NCBI RefSeq assembly: GCF_000218685.1 | Contig: NW_006763290.1 | Location: 4,986,908-5,050,907 of the forward strand | Direction: 5' to 3' | DNA: 64,000 nucleotides | Source: Serpula lacrymans var. lacrymans S7.9 | Lineage: Eukaryota > Basidiomycota > Agaricomycetes > Boletales > Serpulaceae | Part shown: in pieces, positions 23,600 through 35,039 of the stretch | Layout: each line of letters starts with the position of its first letter | Numbering within the stretch: the first letter of the stretch is position 1 | Position numbers and translations under genes: made by a program | Notes under the pieces: generated by a model | What the model was told of the DNA's origin: nothing | The model's database searches: none | Seen by the model: the letters and a program-made list of their open reading frames with translations, nothing else

Positions 23600-25611
23600 T
23601 CAATTCACCATCAACTCGTCCGTTGCTTGAAGGATATTTTCCCAAAAACGCTCCACACAAGCCTTCTCAAAACCATTCTCGTCGTAACCGAGACTGATGA
23701 ACAGTTTCCCTGCAAATGTATACGAGAATAATAGCATGCCACCAGAACGCTGACGAGATCCAGTCGTCAAGGAATTGAACTGGATTTCCGGGTATGACGC
23801 ATACTTGTAGATGCCATCCAGATTACCTAGTAAAGATAAACCCATGAGGGCTGTTGAAGGGGCGCGAACAGCTTTGACGTGAGTGGTGGAGGCAGGCGGT
23901 GGGGAGACGAAGAGGCCGCGATCCTTGTCGTCATCCTCTTTGGCCCAGATGCGAGCTCGGAGGCCCCGTTCGGAGGCCATCAGACGACTACGTGATACAA
24001 TCATAGGGTTCTTGGCAGCTCGAGTGCTCTGTTCCTTCGCTATTCGCGCACGATGCCAAAATACGGTGGAAAGCTCGACGGAACGAGGAATGAAGGTAGG
24101 AAGAATGACGTTAAAATAACCCACAGCGAGGAACCAGTAGGAATCGTTAAGGGATGTCACAGTAAAGTGCGGGCGTAAATTGACAGCAGAATACATCATC
24201 CTGGATGAACAGAGAGACACTGTCAGTATGATTCTCAAGCATCTCGAGACGCGACCTTACGTGGGCAATTCTTTCTTCGCCTGGGAAAGCTGCGCCCAGG
24301 CAATATTGCAAATAGCAAAGAGGGCGGCAGAAACAGAAACTCCGTGTGCCTTACAGCGCTTGAGAATTGCCTTTGTACGGTCCACATCATATGATACGGT
24401 CTGTACTGTGGTATGCCGTGGTTGCTTAGATCGCCGAGGGAATGCTTGTCCGCCCTGTTCCTATCTTAGACTATATAAGGTAGAGGAAGATTAATGTGAG
24501 ACGCACAATCAGTTCATCTTGGCTCCTTTGGAAGTCCACCTTTCCTACAGCTCGACGAAATTTGCTGGTTTCAGGAGGGAAACGATATTCCATGGATTCG
24601 GGAAGAACGGAATCCTACGAAGCGGGTAAGAATATGGACAACATCAGCATGAAAAATGCACACTTCAGCTATAGATCCTGCCCAACGCGCTTGCCACTCT
24701 TCGTTCAAAAGTGCTTCAAGGTCACCTTGGGTCTTTGAGCTACCGAGAAGACCAAATAAGTCGTTTGCAAATTGATGCAATGCCATGCCATCACCCAAAA
24801 AATGAGTGGCGCATATCATCATATCATAGTTTTTCAGTGGTGCCTCTTGCTTATCAGAAGTTGGTGAACTTGGATGAGGCGTCATTGGAGGACTGGGAAG
24901 GAATGTTGAGGCTTCTGACTGGGAAATGATGAGATATGAGGGGCGGCTATCGGATAATATGCGTGGTCCGTTAAGATAGATATCGAGGAGTTCTGGTAGA
25001 GTATTTTAGATGATTACAGCGTGAATAAAGTCACGTTCCTACCATTCCTTGTGGTATTAGATTTATATTCTAGGTCGTTGTCTGCACTTATTAAAGCATC
25101 TTCTGGAGACTGTGGTGGGGTATAGCTTGATATAGAGGTCAATAAGCAGTTTGCTGTAACACGGTCTGGTATTTCTTGCTTACATGAATCTCACATCGTT
25201 GTATTCATACATGTGCACCCTTGAGGCAAGGAGAGGATGGCGACCTCTTAGGATAGCCCATACCATACGAACGCGAGCATGGCGAAGAAGATGCTCGGGG
25301 GCACGAAAATCCAGATGAAGATACCTATGATCATGCAAATGAAACACATTAGCGGACATACTTGGATGTATGCCAACAACGGATGTTCACATGTCATTTA
25401 CACCTGTAGCTCGCGAAGGAAGGTAGTAGGACAGTTCGCTCTCTCCAAGTCGTCTCTCGTATTGGACAGGTTCAGACGTTTTGCCATTTGACGTTGCTGA
25501 CACTTTCCCTATGTCGACAGTATGGTTGGGTACAACATTGCTCTCCTCAGCCTCATGTACCAAGGCATCATCCGATGACACGGGAGAGGGAGGGAACTGA
25601 GCAGCTGCCAT
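23600..25611 (-). CDS. Condensation/BAHD-like CoA-dependent acyltransferase
   Basis: The start chosen is the ATG at 25611 (MAAAQFPPSPVSSDDALVHE); the longer ORF upstream looks hydrophobic and non-coding. Conserved pieces across the exons are RRLGESELSYYLPSRATGVN, VRMVWAILRGRHPLLASRVH, YTPPQSPEDALISADNDLEY, LLDIYLNGPRILSDSRPSYL and the active-site HxxxDG motif in ATHFLGDGMALHQF. Later exons give HTTVQTVSYDVDRTKAILKR, HGVSVSAALFAICNIAWAQ and MMYSAVNLRPHFT. This is the layout of fungal acyltransferases related to condensation domains and alcohol acetyltransferases. It acylates an unknown alcohol or amine. It could belong to secondary metabolism, but no other biosynthetic gene lies next to it. 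Seven introns were inferred. Confidence 0.78.
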
Positions 25612-27364
25612 GAAAAGAAATATAGCCCAACAGACGCGAAAGCAGTAGCAGAAAAGATGGATGGCGCTGAACCAGCATCTTATTGAGAAAATTGATTTTG
25701 TAAGAGAACCGAATGGTAGCGATGTGTTAGTAAATGAGTAAAGGGCGACCCGGTTCGCGTGGCTCAATTCTGAATAGTGAAACGAGCTCGACAGATCTGA
25801 TCTTGGCCATAGAGATTGCGAAGCCTGTCTCATAAAGGCGCATTGCAAGGCCCCGGGTACGATAGGACACGTTGGGCAGATGTAAAGGGGTGCTAATGCC
25901 CGTTGAGCCCAGAACCTAGCCTGTGATCGTGATCACGATCCCCCAGGTCAGCTACAAGCAATTTACAGTAGAGATTAATAGCTTGTTGGGCTCACTGTAG
26001 CAACTTGCGCTCAACAGTTTGAATATTGTATCTCTGTAGTGTATGTTGATCGGTGTACGTGTATTGTGGAGTAAAGTAACCCTAGCTGAACCAGTTTGCC
26101 GCTGTCCGTTTCCATTGTAACAACGCAAGACTTGAACAAAAAAAATATGAGAGCTCCAACGCCATCACATTATTACCTGGCGACCGGTTGCATTTGTTGG
26201 AGCTCGTCTGTGCATATACGTTTGGATGCCAACATTTTGTGGAGTATTGTGCATGGCGGTCACGCTTGTGGGAACATTTGACGGGGGATTCCAATCAACC
26301 CACGCCATCTTCTTCCCACTATCACTCTCAGCACGGGCGGCCCATCAAAGAAGAAAAGCAAAATTGATAAAGTCGTTATCAACAAACCCATCTAACGCTT
26401 CAGAGACGGGAACCTTACTGAACCTTGAAGGGGAAAATGCTAGTGGGCGGAAACACGGTAATCTAGAGCAGTGCAAGGAACGCTTGCCGCAATGGAGCAA
26501 TAAATCCAAGATTAGGTCTCGAGGCGCCCGATTTTGGTCCTAAATGGTACACTATGTCCTATCTTCAAATGCAGAGCGGCCCATAGAGAAAAGTCTGTCC
26601 TGTTCTGAAGCTGGATCACAGGGGCAACAGGGTCAAAATGTTCTTCCTCCGTCCTTCACGGTCGCAAAATGTCAATGTAGTTGCACTGTCATAGTGTCAG
26701 TGGTACTTGCCGGTACCGTTATCGCCAACCTATCAACTTGTTCAAACTCATCTCTTCATTTGGCTTGTACTGGGCTACCTACTACACAAATAACACGTTG
26801 GATCGATCCAGCCTGCACAGGCTGGTCAGAATTGGCATTGACAGGTGTGAGCATCTTCGCCCCCGTCCCCCTCGCCTGCGCCTGTCAAACTCAGCATATT
26901 CCCAACTTCGTCGATTCAGTAACTGACCTATCAGCAATTATAGGAGTTACAAGTATGATTCGCTTCGCTTCCAGTCATCCTAACCTACTGCAGTATTACT
27001 CTCGATATCCATTACAATTTCTATCCTCGATTACAAACAAGATTCCGTGATTTATCCATGACCCGACAACCTCGTCATCGAAATCTTGATTAAATACCCA
27101 TTATATGCTGCAGTTCTAAATTTGGACGAACATGAGGCAGACGCCTGCCGAACACTATCGAGTCCATTTACTCCTTAAGTTCTTTCTCAGCCTCGAAAGC
27201 AACTTCCATGTCCCTGTCAGAATCTTCTGGCCGATTGCCATTTCCAACGGCTTCCAGATCTATATCCCGTCGGGGAGGGGGCGCCGTTTCAACGGACTTG
27301 ACCCAGGTGTAATACCTAAGAAACCGATCAAGCATGCACGATGAACATGGTCGATGATGATCAA
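25612..27364. other. Large intergenic gap, about 1.75 kb
   Basis: No gene could be supported. The longest ORF (26544-27050 plus, 168 codons) has no family resemblance and an uneven composition. A perfect 16-bp palindrome (gatcgtgatcacgatc) lies at 25925-25940. The promoter of the acyltransferase should be at the left end. Confidence 0.5.
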
Positions 27365-28650
27365 TCAGTTCCTAGAGTTTGCCCAAGATGAAAGCTTCAC
27401 GTACATCGCTCCTAAAAGAATCGTCCCAATGGATGATGCTCGGTTTCTGAGAGGCAATACAGTACGTCAACACGTTCTCTTCGTCAGGCAACGGAAACAG
27501 ATGGCCGAACGATTGTACATACACAGTCATTATATCTTTGAAAATCCACATGCCAAGCAGGGTCTGAAGTACAGATCGAGCAGCCTGCGGGGATAAGGGC
27601 AGATGAAGTTAGCTGAAATGTGGAATGATATCTCGTTAACGCTGTAAGTGAACTTATCATGACTGACACTGGAGAACATGTGTGTGATGGGACTCGTAAT
27701 CTTGATGCTCAGCAGGCCCGCAATGCAGAGAAGGAAACCGAATACCCCTGTAACGAAGCTTCCCCAGATGAACACATGCCCATCCCAAGTGGAGTCATGA
27801 ATGAGATCTTCAAGTTTATGTGGCTCTCCGGTCAAGAAGACAAAGGGGAAGAGAAAAATAGCAGACCCTGCGTTGGTCCAATATGCAAGCTGTATGGTGG
27901 AATTAGCACAGTAAGGTAGCGACATTTTGATGAGCACAGCGTGGAACGCGATGAATAGTGATGAGAAAAACCCGTAGAAGAGCGATAGGTTTGAGGGCGC
28001 GGCGCCCGCTGGGATTCCGGAAGATGGAGACACACCCAGCAAAAAACCACAAGTGACAATTACAGTAGCAAAAATGACCCGGATGGAAGGCTTGGAGCGT
28101 GTATGGAGGGAAGATACCAGAATTGTGAGAGGTAAGACAAGTCCTCTTGCGATCTCGTTATCATACAAAGTATTAATCTATGAAAATCTTATTAGATTAG
28201 ATAACACCATACCTGGAAGAATGAAGCGTCGACATCACGAAGGCAAAGCGTATTGAATACGAGACCAACGATATTAACGAGGACAACGGGGGCGAGTTTC
28301 TTGGCGGCCTCCAGATCCCATTCTGGTATTTCGACCCGGTCGGTCACAAGTGCAGCTATGTGCAAAAGAAATACGGCAATGATCAGTTGAAGGAAAAGGA
28401 AAAGTAAAGGTAAGTCGGGGGATCCAATGAGAACCGCCTTGTTTCTGCGTAAGATTTTTGTGCTCGTTTTTAACGGGTGCAAGGGAATATTTAGCTGACT
28501 TACACGAAAACCATCTAGAAACGCACATTGAGATCAAGAGTCACTGTGATGTCAAAACAGGATCGTGCTCACCACTAACGCAGCGGACATGTAGAAGACG
28601 ACCACGGCTGCCACCTTGAAAGTGTGTGCATCGTATTTGCTAGCACCCAT
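27365..28650 (-). CDS. GDP-sugar (GDP-fucose-like) transporter of the drug/metabolite superfamily
   Basis: A multi-spanning membrane protein of about 350 residues. The start at 28650 gives MGASKYDAHTFKVAAVVVFY, which then joins MVFV and NKAVLIGSPDLPLLFLFLQL. Other signatures are VDASFFQ joined to IARGLVLPLTILVSS, AFHAVLIKMSLPYCANSTIQ, and the C-terminal SPITHMFSS joined to AARSVLQTLLGMWIFKDI, then NRASSIGTILLGAMYVK. The last block is the classic ending of SLC35C/TPT-type nucleotide-sugar transporters. It probably sits in the Golgi or ER and imports a GDP-sugar. GDP-fucose is an inference from the family and from the divergent fucosyltransferase-like neighbour; a triose-phosphate-translocator-like substrate is the alternative. 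Six exons were inferred. Confidence 0.78.
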
Positions 28651-29242
28651 GATGGACTCGGTCACTTTGGGGAAGAGATTTTATGAGGGTGACTTGAACG
28701 GCTGCGAAACAACCAGGTTAAGAGCTCTCGGGAAACGAACGTTGAGGCAGCCTGGCCAGAAGTCAGCTGAGATGGGTCTAGGTTTTTAATAAAGGCGATG
28801 ATAACGGACATACGTATGGAGAGCAGAACAGGGAGCACAGGGGTTGCGGTATGCATCGAGGCTAAAACGAAAGCGAGCTGGGTCGGTTTCACCTCGACCT
28901 GGTATGGCTCCAGATTAGGCAATCAAGACTATCAAGGCAACGAGATCTTTCGAGATTTCCACATTCGGGTTCGGAGTGGCGTCGCCTAATCACAGCCGGC
29001 ATTACACTGCACATGTCGATGGAAATCCCGAGAAATTATTCAGATGGATTACCCCCCGAGTCGTGTGTAACATTATATGTCGTGTAACACCTGGGTAACG
29101 CTAACAGTAACGCCTTTTCCGTTTTCACAGTCCAACCATCCTTTCGCTTTCGTTCACTTCTTCTCGGCCAGCACCCGAGTACGGCCTATGCAACCCTCGT
29201 TTACTTAGCATATAGCTCGATCCCAAGGAACTCAGACAGACA
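28651..29242. promoter_or_regulatory. Divergent promoter region, transporter / fucosyltransferase-like gene
   Basis: About 590 bp separate the two start codons. No TATA box is obvious. A shared regulatory region would fit a common role in protein glycosylation. Confidence 0.45.
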
Positions 29243-31082
29243 ATGGATTCGAGGCGGGACAACTCGTCATCGGACGAACTCTTACCCCCGAGTGTGAGAT
29301 ATTTCGACAAGGAGCCAGACAGACCTTTTTCTCCTATCTTCAGGCGACTTCACTCAGCACCATCAGCAGGCCGTCGATGGGTTCTTGGTGTCTGCGCTTT
29401 CTTGTCAGTTATCTCATTGGCAACCCTCGGTCTACTCGCATTATACACAGCAAAATCAGACCAGGTCACAGATATCCATGATGAAGTAGACATTCTCGAT
29501 CCGCATCAATATGTCATTGGACATCCTACAGAGAACTTTCGAGGTGTGTACCGATGTCTTCTCCAGTGGAAATCGTACAGTCATGAACAGCCATTTATTT
29601 CAGATAACCTGCGAAATGATACCAAGTACATCACTTCGTGGATATCTGCTGGTTGGAGTAAGTCACAAACTACCTTTGAGGTCTGATGGGGTAGACTGAT
29701 CTCACCTAAATGATTTCTTCAGCAAACGACGTTATGACCTATGTTCGTTTCTCGCAGACTTAAATGGCAATCTGACTGACGTTTGTCTTTTCTTAGGGAA
29801 ATTTACTATACCTGGCATTGCTGACAGATCGCGTTCCTATAATCCCAAAGTTCATTCCATCACATATTGGTAGTCAAGTCGCTCCAATCTCTTTTGGAGA
29901 AATATTCGATGTTCCACGCCTGAGTAAAGCCCTAGGGAAACCCATACTGGAATGGCACCAGGTTAAAGATGTTGACAGTAAAAGTTTAGACGATCTAGGC
30001 TGTTGGAGTATATGGGAAGCAGTTCAGTTCACTGAACATAGTCCTCGATTTAGCTTTCTCTCTCAATGGTTGAAGTTAGGTACGAGGTCTGGCTCACAGC
30101 AGTTATTCCTTATTTATCTCCTCGCAGATATATCATATACGCCTACACCTGACTGGGTAAAGCTAACGCCTCCGGATGTCGGAGACAAGCATAGCTCGTT
30201 TTGGTCTCTCGCTTCTCTTGCATTTCCAGAAGCTCGTGAAAGCAACCTTCGAGACCCGTATCCGTCGCCAGAACATCAGCTTTCACTTCCTCCTGATGAG
30301 CAGCTCCTCTGTTATGATTACTTGTATTATGTCGGGGCCCATAAGGTATGTAACACTTTCTCAACCTTGTATGGTATGGTAGGAAATTAACCGGTGTCAT
30401 TTAGCCTTTTGAATATGACCTTGATTATAGCCCAGCTTGGAGATTCGTTGGTCAGCACATGAGATGGTCGTCTCGCTTAACAGACATAACGGACACATAC
30501 GTAAGGCGAGCATTGAATATTACTGATAATGAAGATACGCCTCCTGTAAGTGTATGTCTTTATGGTGTCTTTTGAAGGTCTGATAGCCTTGGCAGTTTAT
30601 CTCTATCCATATGCGCCACGGTGACTTTAAAACATATTGCAACGATATTCCATTGGACCAATGCTATGCGTCCTTACCTGTGATTGCACGACGGGTCACC
30701 GAAATCCAACAGGAACTATTAGAACGCAAAGGCCTAGACGTCAAGCATATTATCATGACAAGTGACGAGAAAGATCCAGGCTGGTGGAGTGATGTTGCTT
30801 CTCTGGGTTGGACATGGATTGATTATGCTGCGGAGAATACGGAAGAATTATATGGCAAATGGTAAGCTCATGATAACGATCACATGTTGGCACGGTGATA
30901 CTGAAGTAATCAACTGCAGGTATCCGGTTCTTATAGATGCCGTGATTCAGTCGTCTGGCGCTGGCTTCATAGGTACAGACCAGTCAACGATGTCTATTTT
31001 AGCTCGAAGAAGAGTGGAGTCATGGCAGGACGGCGCCACGCGGATTGTAAAATGGGGGCACCCAGGCGCTGACGATCATTAG
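29243..31082 (+). CDS. Putative O-fucosyltransferase-like type II membrane protein
   Basis: The protein begins MDSRRDNSSSDELLPPSVRY, then has one membrane span (WVLGVCAFLSVISLATLGLL), giving a type II Golgi/ER topology. The lumenal part contains ENFR joined to DNLRNDTKYITSWISAGW, NLLYLALLTDRVPIIPKF and, near the C-terminus, FISIHMRHGDFKTYC. The H-x-R-x-G-D pattern is the nucleotide-sugar-binding signature of GDP-fucose O-fucosyltransferases (GT-B fold). GFIGTDQSTMSILARRRVES matches the family's final sugar-nucleotide region. Exons 29243-29543 and 29604-29657 are followed by six more with canonical borders; the last ends at 31080-31082. The acceptor sugar or protein is unknown, and another GT-B specificity is possible. 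Confidence 0.72.
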
Positions 31083-31259
31083 AAATATTATGCTCAAGTT
31101 TGCAGATTGCATTGGCGGTGTGTAGTAACAGGTTGGCACTAGGGCATGGGTTTTAGGCATGTACATAATTTATTAACCACTTTCTTTGACATACCTTTGC
31201 GGAAAAGCTTCTTACAAAGAGTGTGTGGGAAGTTCGTATGTTGCTTATGTTCACAGCTG

Positions 31260-32495
31260 CTACAGCATTTGGTCTATAGGGATTGCCCCTCGCATCTTGA
31301 CCAGATTAAGCAGGACAGTAGTTGTTGGCATAGGGACGTTGTATTGGGTTCCGAGGCCTAACAAGTACCCGTTCATGAACTCTACCTCTGTTTGCCTACC
31401 CTTCCGAACATCGGACAACATAGACGATATGTTCCCTCCTGTGACTTGCGCAACGCGAAGAACTTCTTCCATCAGTCGCTTCCTCCCCAAAGCAGGAGGA
31501 AAGCGACCTAAAGGTACCTGGCTTTTGTCAACCTCTACTCCGAGCGTATCTAGCCACGTCTGCGTGTCAGCTTTATATTGAGCCTCGAAAGCAGCTGCAG
31601 CCTCCACGCATACGTGATGCAGGATTCGAGTTGATGCGTCATCTTTGAATAGCTCGCCGTTTCTACATCCCATGATGGCTGTGAGCGGATTGATAACAGA
31701 GTTGACCACGACTTTCCGCCGCATGGATACTTGCACGTCTGATATTGGTTTCCACTTCACGTTGAGGGCATCCAGCGATCTAAGAACTGCGACAGTGTGT
31801 CGTAGTGAACGGTAGCGCTCGTACGACGGATCATTTGGATGTGTGATGTCATCCAGCTGTAGTTCGCGGTTTTCTCTTGGGACACTCTCATTCGACAAAG
31901 TGGCCTCGTAATCACGATTTCGAACGTCAGGTGCGATCCCAAAATCGATTTCTCCGACACCAGCATGTACGACGTTGTAAAACCCCTTGAGCCAGGCCCC
32001 ATGAGTGTTGGATCCCAATATAAAGTGTGGTCTTTCGTCTGGATTGCGAAACACCTTTTGAATAAGGTCCTCGTAGACTCCCATGCCGTTTTGCAAGAGC
32101 ACGATGGTGCTACTTCCTGATAGTCGAGGAAGGAGGCGCTGGATAGCCACTGATGTAGCATGCGCTTTGGTCGTGATGAACAATGCCTCAATGGGCTCTC
32201 CTCTCTTTTGCTCCTGCGTTGGTGTCTCGTCGTCGGATGAAACTTCGCCTGTGACGGGTAGCATTACCATCCCGAGATTGCTCCTTGGTTCGAACACTTC
32301 GGCCTCGAAACCCTTTTGAGATCTGAGAACACCTTTGTGCTCGACAGAAATGGCACCTCCTTCCGCTCTGGCCACTTTTACCTGCTTCTTCGACTTGTGG
32401 ATGAGTGTGATGGCATGGTTGCGTGGCAGAACAGCGCGTAGGTTGTAGGCAAGTAGAGAGCCTATTGGTCCGAGTCCTAGAATGTAAAAACGCAT
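31260..32495 (-). CDS. PAN5: 2-dehydropantoate 2-reductase (ketopantoate reductase)
   Basis: The enzyme reduces 2-dehydropantoate to pantoate with NADPH in the pathway to pantothenate and coenzyme A. A single exon encodes 411 residues. The N-terminus MRFYILGLGPIGSLLAYNLR is a Rossmann GxGxxG. ALFITTKAHATSVAIQRLLP and IVLLQNGMGVYEDL follow in the canonical order. The ApbA C-terminal domain holds RRKVVVNSVINPLTAIMGCR with the Asn near the active site, and the end reads TEVEFMNGYLLGLG, typical of the family. It converges with the fucosyltransferase-like gene, with 178 bp between stops. Confidence 0.92.
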   Translation of the reverse strand: MRFYILGLGPIGSLLAYNLRAVLPRNHAITLIHKSKKQVKVARAEGGAISVEHKGVLRSQKGFEAEVFEPRSNLGMVMLPVTGEVSSDDETPTQEQKRGEPIEALFITTKAHATSVAIQRLLPRLSGSSTIVLLQNGMGVYEDLIQKVFRNPDERPHFILGSNTHGAWLKGFYNVVHAGVGEIDFGIAPDVRNRDYEATLSNESVPRENRELQLDDITHPNDPSYERYRSLRHTVAVLRSLDALNVKWKPISDVQVSMRRKVVVNSVINPLTAIMGCRNGELFKDDASTRILHHVCVEAAAAFEAQYKADTQTWLDTLGVEVDKSQVPLGRFPPALGRKRLMEEVLRVAQVTGGNISSMLSDVRKGRQTEVEFMNGYLLGLGTQYNVPMPTTTVLLNLVKMRGAIPIDQML

Positions 32496-33109
32496 ATCGA
32501 TGGTTTCAGTATGCTCAGGTCCCGATAAACAGCTCTTGAACAGATACGATCATGAAAAAAGGAAATTCGCAATATAAGGCCGGACGTACTTGGACGTGAG
32601 AGCTTTCGTCGCTATGTTTCTCCAGCTTTCCTAACCAACGTCTAAAGGGAAAAAAGTTATATTCTGCCCTCCGTTAAGTATCCCTGGTATTCGTCCTCCA
32701 CCTGTAATGCTTCCAGTGCTGAACGCCTTTTGGTTAGGCGCCTAAAGAACAAACGTGAATGTTGGCGCAAGAAGGATAAACATCGGATATTATGTCTCTC
32801 TCTCTCACGGTTCCATAACAGGCAGTCAGTAATGATCCAAAGGCTCACCGATTCCGTCTTGTTTTTCCCGAACAGATGCGATCAGATTGAAGCTATAGCA
32901 CGATAATCTATATCTGGGATATCAAAGTCACGAGAGACATTCTGACAAAGCCTACAATCCCACAGTGAGCAGGGTTTTTCGGACCGTCTCATCAGGATTG
33001 CATGACTGAAAAATAGAAAAGGAGCTCTTGGATCCGTCGAACTCTCCCAGCTTCGCCTTCGTGGTAACTAGCCTCTTATCCCACATATTCACTTGGAACT
33101 CTCTCAGCA
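32496..33109. promoter_or_regulatory. Divergent promoter region PAN5 / aldo-keto reductase
   Basis: About 610 bp without a supportable gene. A minus-strand ORF at 32657-32848 looks like chance. Confidence 0.45.
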
Positions 33110-34698
33110 ATGGCCACCGTCGTATTGAAAAGAACTGGTCAAAAGGTTATTCCCCCCTCCCTCTTGTTTTGGATTTGGTTGGCTGATCTTAACCTGTCGA
33201 TCTTAGATGCCACTGGTTGGGTATGTGCCTTTGTTTAACATGTCAGAGATTGACTCATGATACCGCCGTGCAATAGCTTTGGACTCTGGAAGGCAAGCTT
33301 TTCCCCCTCGTCAGTATGTTGATGATATCAGCGCTGACGCCCATATCGCCCACAGGTGACCAAGGCGACCTGTGCAGATGTAAGTTCCGAGATGATTACA
33401 AGCTGTCGTCAGATTCTGATGCAGCCAAATGGAACAGACTGTCTACAATGCCATCAAGGCAGGTTATCGTCTTTTCGACGGTGCAGGTGATTACGGAAAT
33501 GAGAAGGAGGCTGGCGAAGGTGTTCGTCGTGCTTTGCAGGATGGTCTCGTAAAACGAGAGGATTTATGTGAGTAGCAACGGAAGTCTCACGACGTTGACT
33601 CATTATTGAAGAATTTGACCGTGTCACTTTAGTTATCACTTCAAAGGCAAGTTTGACGCTGGTGACATCATCCTGTCAAGTTATTCTTATCGTGTTTACT
33701 AGCTTTGGAACACCTTCCATGCGCATGACCATGTAAGTTTGCCTATCCATAGTTCAATTAATATTGTCTTACATGCGTTTACGTGATAGGTCAAAAGTCT
33801 CGCAAAGATGCAGCTCGGTCTATGGGGCATTGATTACTTTGACCTCTTCCTGGTTCATTTCCCTATCTCCTTGAAATACGTTGATCCTTCTCACCGCTAC
33901 CCACCCGAGTGGTTCGGTGACGACGGAAAGGTATACCTCCGTAAGTATTATGCATACATCTAGCGATCATGGCGTATTTATTCAAACTATTCAGAAAATA
34001 CTCCCATGCAAGAGACATGGGGCGCAATGGAGGAGCTCGTTGACGAAGGTGTGGCTAAGAACATTGGTCTTAGGTTCGTTCAAAGACGTGACAGAACATC
34101 GATATATGCTAACGGACCTTAAGCAATTGTCAAGGATCTCTTATCCTTGACGTCCTTCGTTATGCGAAGTACGAGCCGCAGGTGCTCCAGGTTGAACTGC
34201 ACCCATACTTGACCCAAGATGCCCTGGTGGATCTGTCGAAGACCCTGGGCATTGCTGTTACGGCTTATTCATCGTTCGGGCCTCAAAGTTACGTTGAGTT
34301 GGGTATCGACAAGGGCATCCCAAGTCTTCTCCAACACAACTCCGTTGAAGCACTTGCAACCAAATATAAAAAATGTGAAGTTGTATCACGTAGTCGTTCT
34401 ACGTTCTCTGATTGATTGTTTGCGTAGCGACTGCGCAGGTCCTGCTTCGGTGGGCCACTCAACGTGGTATTGCTGTCATTCCAAAAAGTAACAACCTGGA
34501 CCGATTGGTGGCCAACCTGCAATGCAACTCCTTTGATCTTACCGATCAGGAGCTTAGGGCGATCAGCTCTTTGAACGTGAATCTGAGGGTACGCGCGTTC
34601 CTTTGTGCCGTGTGTCTGGATTGCGATATTGATGCTACGCATTTCCACAGTTGAATGACCCTGCTGCGATCGACCCTCGCATTTCCATCTTTGCTTGA
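33110..34698 (+). CDS. Aldo-keto reductase, D-xylose reductase-like
   Basis: An NAD(P)H-dependent reductase of the AKR2 type. It starts [12 protein letters not shown] joined to MPLVGFGLWK. The catalytic tetrad can be read: Asp and Tyr in [18 protein letters not shown], Lys in FITSKLWNTFH, His in [16 protein letters not shown]. Substrate and cofactor regions follow: [28 protein letters not shown]-like [10 protein letters not shown], and [12 protein letters not shown], the IPKS cofactor motif. The end is [13 protein letters not shown]. At least ten short introns interrupt it. Two use GC donors, AAG/gcaagc (33293-33355) and AAG/gcaagt (33647-33702), each forced by conserved protein on both sides. 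It probably reduces xylose or a related aldose, but other carbonyls are possible. Confidence 0.88.
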
Positions 34699-35039
34699 TG
34701 TGTGAGTGAACATGTACGAGTGGGTGATGACGCGAATGAATTGTAAATGTATTTCCTCTTGCAACTGGCGACGAGTGTTTTTTGCCATGCCAATACAACG
34801 ATCCTGTTACACCAATGCAACCGTCGTTGTAGTAGAACAAAACTATGACTCGGATTCCTTGTGATTTTCTGCGCCGCAGGGGACCTGATTGCGTAAGCGA
34901 GAAAGTTTGCACAGCAAGGGCTTCCGAATTCCGCTTCGATAACAGTAGCAGCGGGCGCAGTAATTGTCGGAGTTTAAAAGCGAGGGGTATGAACGAAGAG
35001 ATTGGAATTGACCTGCTCTAATCTTGACCACCAACCACG
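34699..35039. other. Intergenic, promoter of the PB1-UBA gene
   Basis: About 340 bp with no gene. The right end holds the promoter of the next gene. Confidence 0.45.

Noticed and set aside
26544..27050. 168-codon plus-strand ORF
   Set aside because: No conserved motif, odd Cys/Thr-rich composition, and no partner exons. It is kept as unexplained intergenic sequence.
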